The notes under the pieces are model-generated. The model searched no databases. It was not told the origin of the DNA and saw only the letters and a list, made by a program, of their open reading frames with translations. Positions 1 to 5,203 of a stretch of DNA of 5,203 bases are shown one piece after another. A program made the translations under genes and the position numbers. Each line of letters starts with the position of its first letter. Within the stretch, counting starts at the first letter, position 1. The stretch is from positions 1 through 5,203 of the forward strand of contig JAURNA010000259.1 of assembly GCA_030830385.1 (NCBI GenBank), read 5' to 3'. The DNA comes from Crocinitomicaceae bacterium. GTDB lineage: Bacteria; Bacteroidota; Bacteroidia; Flavobacteriales_D; Crocinitomicaceae.

Positions 1-976
1 CAAAAGGGAGTTGGTAGTAATTGTGAACAACGTTGAGGTTAAAGAAGACAAGAACATAACCAATCGTTCCTGCCAACCAAGCCATGAAAAAGCGTTTTCC
101 GGATAACGTAAATATTCCGAAAACCGCGAGTATTATTCCACAAATCCCAAGAACTTCAGTGGTTAATCGTTCCCACAATATTGTCCAGTTTCCCAATTCC
201 ATACGTTGCGCCCAATGTCCAAAATACCACCCCGAATTGTCCGTAAATTTTCGATATCCGGGGATAAAATCCCAATCGGGTGCAGCATCATTTGTATGAT
301 ATACGTGACGCTGCCAAAGTACAAATGCCGCAATGGGAATGAGAAGATAAACGGCCCTCATGAGCAATTGTCTCCATTTCTTTTCTCGCGTGACATGCAG
401 AACCAGAGGCAATCCAAACGCGAAAACATAGGGCACTTTCGTGAGAACTGCCAGCGTAGCAAACAGCGAGCCCACTATCCAATACAGGCGCTTGTTTTCG
501 TCGATTGCCCGAACGAAATAGAACACCATGGCGAATGAAAACAAAAGGGCCGAATAATCGATATGAATCGCTGTCGAATAATGAAGTGAAAGCGGGGCAA
601 GACAATAAAACAAGAGACTCATCTGTGCGATTCGATGATTGGAGAACCGTCGTACAAGCAGAAAGAAGTACCCGCAAGACCCCAGAAAGAACAGGAAAAA
701 GACGATTTTGGCGACGCTATGATACGGTCCAAACCAATCGTATGCGACTGCTACCAGTCCTTCAACCAGGGGGAACTCAAATACCAGTGTCTTGTGATCA
801 CCTAACCAGCACACGGACGGATGCAGTAAATCAATTCCATTCTCGTGAAAATCGCGAATGTAGTTCGCTGTATCTGACTGTCTCCAGGCGTGAGGCATCT
901 GTATTTCACTATCGAAGTGGACAAAGCGAATCGCCAGCGAAACAAACAGAAGTGCTATGAACAACCATCGATTCAC
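1..976 (-). CDS. PMT/ArnT-like (GT39/GT83) membrane glycosyltransferase, partial at the left edge
   Basis: Likely an inner-membrane glycosyltransferase of the dolichyl-phosphate-mannose/ArnT superfamily, which moves a sugar from a polyprenyl-phosphate donor to an acceptor on the outer face of the membrane. The frame is open for 325 codons and runs off the window, so the C-terminus is missing. Seen: a first membrane helix at about residues 4-19; a loop with WRQSD at 31-35, whose Asp is the likely catalytic acid; EFP at 67-69, typical of the second loop motif; several hydrophobic helices (about 88-108, 143-156, 167-193, 207-221, 275-291, 300-314); LAVLTKVP at 175-182; and HNYYQLP at 318-324. 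These signatures recur in this superfamily. The start is set at GTG 976-974, because an in-frame TGA lies a short way upstream and no ATG precedes helix 1. This GTG overlaps the stop of the preceding small ORF by 4 nt (GTGA). The donor and acceptor cannot be read from the sequence. An oligosaccharyltransferase-like role is possible but less likely. Confidence 0.88.
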   Translation of the reverse strand, partial: MNRWLFIALLFVSLAIRFVHFDSEIQMPHAWRQSDTANYIRDFHENGIDLLHPSVCWLGDHKTLVFEFPLVEGLVAVAYDWFGPYHSVAKIVFFLFFLGSCGYFFLLVRRFSNHRIAQMSLLFYCLAPLSLHYSTAIHIDYSALLFSFAMVFYFVRAIDENKRLYWIVGSLFATLAVLTKVPYVFAFGLPLVLHVTREKKWRQLLMRAVYLLIPIAAFVLWQRHVYHTNDAAPDWDFIPGYRKFTDNSGWYFGHWAQRMELGNWTILWERLTTEVLGICGIILAVFGIFTLSGKRFFMAWLAGTIGYVLVFFNLNVVHNYYQLPF

Positions 977-1284
977 AGGAAGGTGTCGTATTCTGCGTAG
1001 TTCATCCTGACGCGTGAGATTTCCAGACGTTCATCGAATTGCAAGCATCCTGCAATATGCGAGGGACGCGCAGCGAGACGTGGTGTCCGTAAATTGAAAA
1101 ATTCCCGGTGATCGCGAACCATTTCCTTCAAAACAAAACGGCCGTTGTACCTCAAATGATTGCTTTTAACAACTCCGTGATAATTGAGAATTAACCAATC
1201 GTTACCTGTGAAACGGAGGTCGCCACGAACCACTGCTTTTCGAGGTTTCCACAAATTCAGTCGATACCTTAGTTTACCAATCAT
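973..1284 (-). CDS. Small ORF, probable remnant of a NodB-like polysaccharide deacetylase
   Basis: An intact 103-codon ORF from ATG 1284 to TGA 973. Its start overlaps the end of the SGNH gene by 11 nt and its stop overlaps the GTG start of the next gene by 4 nt, which argues that it belongs to the operon. Residues 31-38 (LILNYHGV) resemble the first strand of NodB-type carbohydrate deacetylases. NGRF at 47-50 followed by a His/Phe-rich helix (59-63) fits the stretch that usually follows it in one branch of that family. Residues 84-103, with an LEISRVRMN segment, resemble the C-terminal tail of the same proteins. The metal-binding core (the TFDDG and HxxxH motifs) is absent, and usual family members are roughly 250-330 residues. 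I infer a gene that lost its centre in frame, around 1050-1090, and is unlikely to be catalytic. The family match was made by eye. It could instead be an unrelated small protein. Confidence 0.55.
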   Translation of the reverse strand: MIGKLRYRLNLWKPRKAVVRGDLRFTGNDWLILNYHGVVKSNHLRYNGRFVLKEMVRDHREFFNLRTPRLAARPSHIAGCLQFDERLEISRVRMNYAEYDTFL

Positions 1285-2251
1285 GCAATTGGTTTAGGAT
1301 GAATTCGCCCAGTTTCTTCTGCCCATAGACGGTTAAGTGCGGATCGTTAGCGTAGTACAATGAATCGGGCGCTTTTCTGAACTCCGACAGCGGTGAACAT
1401 ACTTTCACATGTTTGTTGGCAAAATCTTTCCTGAGGGATTCGTAAAAACCAAATTCTCCTGAATCAAGATCATCCGACAGGTTGTACCCGATTTTTTTCA
1501 ATTCGTTTTTCCGCTTTTCGGAGGTCTGTGCACTGTGGGGAACCACTACGATTAAGGAATGTCCTTTGTGAAGTTCCAACATCTCCTTCAGGTCTGCTTT
1601 CATCCGCCCGTATGTACCTTTTCTTTCGTCCGAAATGTCAATCGCTTTTTGCAAAGATTTGGGGTCGGCGTTCGCGTACATTTTCTCCCGATAGTTGTAT
1701 TTGGGCTTACTGAAAACCGTATCCAACTTTGGATTGCCATCGGTTCCCTTCCAGGTTGCAAACGATCCACCGAGACGAAAATTAACGTATGCGAGGCTCA
1801 TCAAACGATCAGAGACGGCCCAAAAACAGTTTCTGGAAAACGAAAGCTTGCTCCAGTTTCGCGTGTGCGAATAGTCCTGAAAGTCGTTTCCAACATAGAG
1901 CTGGAAAACAACAAGGTCCGGGTTGAATTCATCGATTCGATCTCCGAAATACAACCGCATTTGTCTCGACGAGATGCCAGGAACACTCGCATTGATCACG
2001 TTCCAATTGGGAAGTGAGTCTCTCAACATGCTTACATACCCTCGTGGATCTGCCGAGAAAGAATCTCCCAAAATGAGCATTGTTCTGGGTTTGTTTTGTT
2101 TCAAATCCTCGGATCGATTAAGCCCCTTTAATTCGCTTTTGTAGAAATCGATAAGGTAATACCGGTAAGACAACTCAAACAAGAGCAGCACAATGGAGAG
2201 AACGATGCTCGTCTTAAACAGAAATCTCCCGATTTTCCGGAGTCGCTCCAT
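1274..2251 (-). CDS. Membrane-anchored SGNH/GDSL hydrolase-like protein
   Basis: A 325-residue protein with one N-terminal helix (about residues 10-25) after a basic start (RLRKIGR), so most of it should lie in the periplasm or face outward as a signal-anchored domain. The SGNH blocks are all visible: GDSFS at 62-66 with nucleophile Ser64, Gly92 in ASVPG, GND at 121-123 with Asn122, and a C-terminal DPH at 303-305 supplying Asp and His. Family members hydrolyse or transfer acyl groups. In polysaccharide loci, SGNH proteins commonly add or remove O-acetyl groups on glycans, so acyl modification of the polymer is the likely role (inference). No acyltransferase-3 membrane domain is fused or adjacent in this window. 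The ATG at 2251 lies 38 nt inside the ligase gene. Later start codons would cut into the membrane helix, so the overlap is probably real. Confidence 0.82.
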   Translation of the reverse strand: MERLRKIGRFLFKTSIVLSIVLLLFELSYRYYLIDFYKSELKGLNRSEDLKQNKPRTMLILGDSFSADPRGYVSMLRDSLPNWNVINASVPGISSRQMRLYFGDRIDEFNPDLVVFQLYVGNDFQDYSHTRNWSKLSFSRNCFWAVSDRLMSLAYVNFRLGGSFATWKGTDGNPKLDTVFSKPKYNYREKMYANADPKSLQKAIDISDERKGTYGRMKADLKEMLELHKGHSLIVVVPHSAQTSEKRKNELKKIGYNLSDDLDSGEFGFYESLRKDFANKHVKVCSPLSEFRKAPDSLYYANDPHLTVYGQKKLGEFILNQLHDW

Positions 2252-3680
2252 GTTGATTTTTGCGGTGTTTCAGATCGATATTCACGAGAATTCCCATGCT
2301 ACCAAGTACCAAAATACTCATTTTTTCACAGTCGCTAAATGTATTGAAAAGACCGTGCGAAAAGAAGGTGATCAGGCCTAAAATTGAGGCATATACAAGC
2401 AGGCGATCTTCTTTTGAAATGGACCCTGAATTGATCAAGCCCACTGCCACGCGAATGCAATAAAAAATAAGCACGACGAGAAGCACAAACCCGACAATCC
2501 CTGTTTCCGAGAGGCTCGTGAGGTATTCAGAATGAGCGTTTCCCCGATTCCCGGCGTGCGTGCTGATTCGTGTCATAAATTCCGGCGTCTGAAACTTATC
2601 GTATTCGAATTGATACGTTCCCGGGCCGAAGCCAAAAATGGGTTTCTCCTCAAACATTCGGTATGCACATACCCATCGGTTAACTCGTTCCAGATTGGAA
2701 GCATCGGACTGAAGGTTCGTAACGGACATAATGTGTGCGGTGATATCGTCCCCGTACTTGGCTTCGCTTTCACGCAACGAGCCGTATATGGATTCAAAAT
2801 TCGTCGAAATCACAAAGGATCCAACAACCAATGCAAAGAGAATATGATACCATTGTGCCTTCAATCGGATTGCGACGAAAAACAGCAGTGCAACAACCAA
2901 ACTGATCCATGATGCACGTGAGTACGACAAGACAACTGCTAGCGTTACGATTGTCAGTACCGCCCATGACAGCCATCTAAGTGATGCTTTGGATTCATTT
3001 TTACGACGTGCAGAAATCACGAAAAAGGGAATGATGAATGCCAGGCACGCTCCGTAAACGGTGTGATCCGAATAAAATGGTTGCGGAATACTGAACGACG
3101 ATGCCTGGATGAAGTTTGTATGCGCGTGCACACTCATTGCGTGAAAGACAGGGTACAACAGGCCTAATCCGTACAGCCAAAACAGGTAACGCCGTTTTTT
3201 CGCGCAGTCGAGAAAATGCCCAAATACGATATAAAATGCAAGAAAGAATAATAGTTTCATCGCCACGCGCTTCATGGTCACCAACGTGAGTTCACTCTGA
3301 AAGGCAGAAGCGAGCGACCAAACGATATCGATGAAGAGGACTACTGTGATCGGGTGCTTCAAAAATGCTGATTTCATGGATAATCCGCCCAACACTTTAA
3401 CGCTGTACAATACGACCAGAAAAGCGCTCAGCATTTCGGACGGAAAGGACATTCTCAACCCCAGGAATGGCAGCGCGAGTGGAATCGAGATGGGAGCCAG
3501 TGCAACCGTCAGCCAAACGACGCGTTCCAACCGAGAAGTGGCCCATGGAATGAAAAACAATCCCGCGAGAATCAGGATAAATACATACAGGTCTCCCACT
3601 CGCTCCAGGTAAAGAGAATACACAACTCCAACAAGGGCTGCCAGAATTCCCAGCCACGTAGATTTGGAACGGGGCAACAT
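2214..3680 (-). CDS. O-antigen ligase/polymerase family membrane protein (Wzy/WaaL-like)
   Basis: A 488-residue polytopic inner-membrane protein with about ten or more hydrophobic segments. It matches the O-antigen ligase family pattern. Residues 201-220 carry a YSDHTVYG segment entering a helix. SYSRASW at 252-258 puts Arg255 at the start of a helix. A large outer loop follows at about 291-390, with RVNRW (332-336), FGFGPGTY (349-356) and NAHSEYL (381-387). His383 and the Arg residues are typical of the active loop. The next helix begins with the usual ETGIVG (392-397). Such proteins either join a lipid-linked polysaccharide to lipid A core or another acceptor (WaaL), or polymerise repeat units (Wzy); sequence alone does not separate these. 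The ATG at 3680 is chosen over the TTG one codon upstream because it forms a TGATG junction with the Wzz stop, which suggests coupled translation. A hydrophilic tail of about 20 residues closes the protein. Confidence 0.9.
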   Translation of the reverse strand: MLPRSKSTWLGILAALVGVVYSLYLERVGDLYVFILILAGLFFIPWATSRLERVVWLTVALAPISIPLALPFLGLRMSFPSEMLSAFLVVLYSVKVLGGLSMKSAFLKHPITVVLFIDIVWSLASAFQSELTLVTMKRVAMKLLFFLAFYIVFGHFLDCAKKRRYLFWLYGLGLLYPVFHAMSVHAHTNFIQASSFSIPQPFYSDHTVYGACLAFIIPFFVISARRKNESKASLRWLSWAVLTIVTLAVVLSYSRASWISLVVALLFFVAIRLKAQWYHILFALVVGSFVISTNFESIYGSLRESEAKYGDDITAHIMSVTNLQSDASNLERVNRWVCAYRMFEEKPIFGFGPGTYQFEYDKFQTPEFMTRISTHAGNRGNAHSEYLTSLSETGIVGFVLLVVLIFYCIRVAVGLINSGSISKEDRLLVYASILGLITFFSHGLFNTFSDCEKMSILVLGSMGILVNIDLKHRKNQHGATPENREISV

Positions 3681-4648
3681 CAACGAACTTCTTTCAACAC
3701 ATCACGCAAGCGTGCTCGTAATACAATCCATGTAAGCGATAAAAAGAACCCGATAAGAAGACCGATGATTCCATGGGTCGTAAAAGATGGTGACACTTTT
3801 TTCCGATCAGAAACAGCTGTGACCACCGGATACACCTTTGGAAACGGAAGTTCAATCAACTGTTCGGTAGCATTTGCGTCGGCCAGCAGCATATTGAGAA
3901 TTTCCAATTCACGGTAATAAATATCTACGACTCGTTCCAAGGATAAGCTGGGGTTCTTTTTGATTTTTTCGAGGATCACCGCATCGCCATCCATCCGTTT
4001 TCCCGATCGCTGTCTTTCCTCAATTTGGCTTGCGCGTACATCCGTTAACAACGAAGGCGAGCCGGACTCACTTATGGTCGAAATGGAATCAAACAATTCA
4101 TTTACTTTTTTCTGCTGAATCTCAATTTTCTCCTTGTAATCCGACATCAATAATCGAATGTTGCTCAAATACATTTCCTTGCGAATCGTATCGATGTATT
4201 CCATTGCCGTATTTACGATGTCTGACGCCAAATCGGGATCTTTCATATTCGCTTGAATCACAACCGACAGATAGCGTGTACGGGAAAACGTGATGTCTCC
4301 TGAGTAGTTCTTGGCGAGTTTGTAGCGCCAGCCATCCGAATTCGTATCCAATTCGTAGTAGGAAATCAAGTCGAAATCCTCCACAATTTTGTCCTTCATT
4401 TGCTTGGACTCAAAAAGCTGAATCAGGCGATCTGCCTGTATTTCAAAACCAAAATCCGGATTGACTGCTGTTTCCTTGATTGAGTTAGAATTGGTCGGAT
4501 AAACGACACCATAAGCCCTGTATTTTTTCGGAATGAAAAACGTAATGGAAATGGCTCCAATAAAAAAGACAGCTGTAATCACGAGAATCTTAAATCGATT
4601 CGCATAGATCAACTGAATGAGGTTTCGATTAACTGATTGTTCTTCCAA
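3680..4648 (-). CDS. Wzz-type polysaccharide chain-length determinant
   Basis: A 322-residue polysaccharide co-polymerase that likely sets polymer length together with the polymerase encoded next to it. Architecture: a short cytoplasmic N-terminus; a membrane helix at about 19-39 followed by PKKYRAYGVVYP, as expected after helix 1 of Wzz domains; a periplasmic region with a predicted coiled coil at about 155-195; a LLADANATEQLIELP segment leading to the Pro-containing stretch (268-287) that precedes helix 2; helix 2 at about 293-311; and a short basic tail. No C-terminal tyrosine kinase domain or Walker motif is present, so it is the kinase-free type. The start is a TTG at 4648-4646. An in-frame TGA lies 11 codons upstream, there is no ATG or GTG between them, and the next in-frame Met is far past helix 1. 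It follows the GT4 gene after a 38-nt gap carrying a candidate promoter and is coupled by TGATG to the ligase gene. Confidence 0.88.
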   Translation of the reverse strand: MEEQSVNRNLIQLIYANRFKILVITAVFFIGAISITFFIPKKYRAYGVVYPTNSNSIKETAVNPDFGFEIQADRLIQLFESKQMKDKIVEDFDLISYYELDTNSDGWRYKLAKNYSGDITFSRTRYLSVVIQANMKDPDLASDIVNTAMEYIDTIRKEMYLSNIRLLMSDYKEKIEIQQKKVNELFDSISTISESGSPSLLTDVRASQIEERQRSGKRMDGDAVILEKIKKNPSLSLERVVDIYYRELEILNMLLADANATEQLIELPFPKVYPVVTAVSDRKKVSPSFTTHGIIGLLIGFFLSLTWIVLRARLRDVLKEVR

Positions 4649-4665
4649 GAGGCATTGATTTCGGA

Positions 4666-4700
4666 CAAATATAGGTAATCATCGTGCTAGATTTTCCAAA
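4666..4700 (-). promoter_or_regulatory. Candidate Bacteroidota-type promoter upstream of the Wzz gene
   Basis: Read on the minus strand, TATATTTG at 4673-4666 matches the TAnnTTTG -7 element described for Bacteroidota housekeeping sigma factors. A TTTG at 4700-4697 lies 23 bp upstream, at the long end of the accepted spacing, and falls within the last codons of the GT4 gene. Transcription would begin only a short distance before the TTG start at 4648, giving a very short leader. The motif is short and could occur by chance, but it sits in the only intergenic gap of the window. Confidence 0.42.
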
Positions 4701-5203
4701 AGTCGATGTAACGATCGGAAGTATCTGCCATTCGGACCCATTGCATTGATGATGAATCCGAAGCTTCCAATGCATTCAATACGTGCTGAATCATTCCTTC
4801 TCGCGTTGCACCTGTTGCCCAGGATTCGCAATCAAATTCAACATAAGCTCCCACCGGGCCCGATACCACCCTGGCTCCCTGTGCCAATGCTTCGATGAAC
4901 ACATTTCCAAAACTCTCGTATCGACTGGTATGCAGTAAAATTCGTGATTTCGCCATCCATTCAAGCACCTCGGGCCGATCCAGTTTCCCTTTCCATGTAA
5001 CCGTATTCGAGAGCCCTAGTTTATCTGAGAGTTCTTTCCATTTACGAAGCTGATCTCCATCTCCGATCAGACACGCAGATACATTCGGACGTTTCTTTTT
5101 GATTTCGGCGACAATCTTGAGGAACTCATCATATTGCTTCACCCGAATCATGCTACCCACCCCCAGAATATCAATTTCCTTTGTTTGGGAGGGACTCGGG
5201 ACA
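4687..5203 (-). CDS. GT4-family (GT-B fold) glycosyltransferase, C-terminal part only
   Basis: The C-terminal 171 codons of a cytoplasmic nucleotide-sugar-dependent glycosyltransferase. The frame stays open to the right edge, so the gene begins outside the window and the GTG at 5160 is internal. Seen in order: a strand and Gly loop (ILGVGSMIRVK) that opens the donor-binding domain in GT4 enzymes, with basic residues that usually contact the donor phosphates; CLIGDGD; a VTWKGKL strand typical of the family; and the EX7E motif ESFGNVFIE (codons near 4917-4891), which binds the nucleotide sugar. EALAQGARVVSGPVG follows, as usual. The C-terminus ends normally at a TAG (4687). Known members of the family extend lipid-linked oligosaccharides; the sugar and acceptor here cannot be inferred. 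It lies upstream of the chain-length gene and belongs to the same locus, although a promoter may separate the two. Confidence 0.92.
   Translation of the reverse strand, partial: VPSPSQTKEIDILGVGSMIRVKQYDEFLKIVAEIKKKRPNVSACLIGDGDQLRKWKELSDKLGLSNTVTWKGKLDRPEVLEWMAKSRILLHTSRYESFGNVFIEALAQGARVVSGPVGAYVEFDCESWATGATREGMIQHVLNALEASDSSSMQWVRMADTSDRYIDFWKI

Noticed and set aside
288..677. Minus-strand ORF of 129 codons rich in Ser, Cys and Arg
   Set aside because: It is a frame-shifted shadow of the membrane glycosyltransferase, which has family motifs in its own frame throughout this stretch.
505..960. Plus-strand ORF of 151 codons, and other plus-strand ORFs at 84-299 and 206-538
   Set aside because: They lie antisense to the continuous minus-strand GT39-like frame, are rich in Arg/Ser/Thr without any recognisable domain, and stop where no gene boundary is expected.
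973..1100. Simple frameshift that would fuse the small ORF to the downstream glycosyltransferase as one protein
   Set aside because: The downstream frame begins with its own membrane helix right after a GTGA overlap and has a stop just upstream; the neighbouring frames between 1000 and 1100 give no recognisable deacetylase core either.
1559..2017. Plus-strand ORF of 152 codons opposite the SGNH gene
   Set aside because: The minus strand carries all SGNH motifs here; the plus-strand translation has no domain features.
2532..2912. Plus-strand ORF of 126 codons, and small minus-strand ORFs at 2573-2797 and 2794-2976
   Set aside because: All are shadows of the O-antigen ligase family gene.
1..5203. 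CRISPR arrays, tRNA/rRNA genes, insertion sequences, long repeats, intrinsic terminators
   Set aside because: None was seen by eye; coding sequence covers all but 38 bases, leaving no room for such elements between genes.

Overview
The window is a compact block of genes that all read on the minus strand, so transcription runs from right to left. It looks like an internal piece of a cell-surface polysaccharide locus (O-antigen, capsule or exopolysaccharide). The most likely host is a member of the Bacteroidota. This rests on moderate G+C, a TAnnTTTG-type promoter motif between two genes, no obvious Shine-Dalgarno sequences, and the general look of the chain-length protein. No ribosomal or housekeeping marker is present, so the host assignment is an inference.

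Layout in the direction of transcription. (1) 5203-4687: C-terminal part of a cytoplasmic GT4-type glycosyltransferase, cut by the right edge. (2) 4648-3680: a Wzz-type chain-length determinant with two membrane helices. (3) 3680-2214: a polytopic O-antigen ligase/polymerase family protein. (4) 2251-1274: a membrane-anchored SGNH/GDSL hydrolase-like protein. (5) 1284-973: a 103-residue ORF that resembles the two ends of a NodB-type polysaccharide deacetylase without its catalytic core. (6) 976-1: a GT39/GT83 (PMT/ArnT-like) membrane glycosyltransferase, cut by the left edge. The last gene has no stop in the window but is open for 325 codons.

The genes fit one pathway. Cytoplasmic glycosyltransferases build a lipid-linked repeat. 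The ligase/polymerase protein and the Wzz protein polymerise it or attach it with controlled length outside the inner membrane. The SGNH protein may add or remove an acyl group. The PMT-like enzyme may attach a sugar from a polyprenyl-phosphate donor. Every junction from Wzz to the left edge overlaps (1, 38, 11 and 4 nt), which indicates one translationally coupled operon. The only intergenic gap is 38 nt, between the GT4 gene and Wzz, and it holds the candidate promoter.

No RNA genes, mobile elements, CRISPR arrays or long repeats were seen. I see no clearly new system. The most unusual item is the shortened deacetylase-like ORF, which still sits in frame with overlapping neighbours on both sides.
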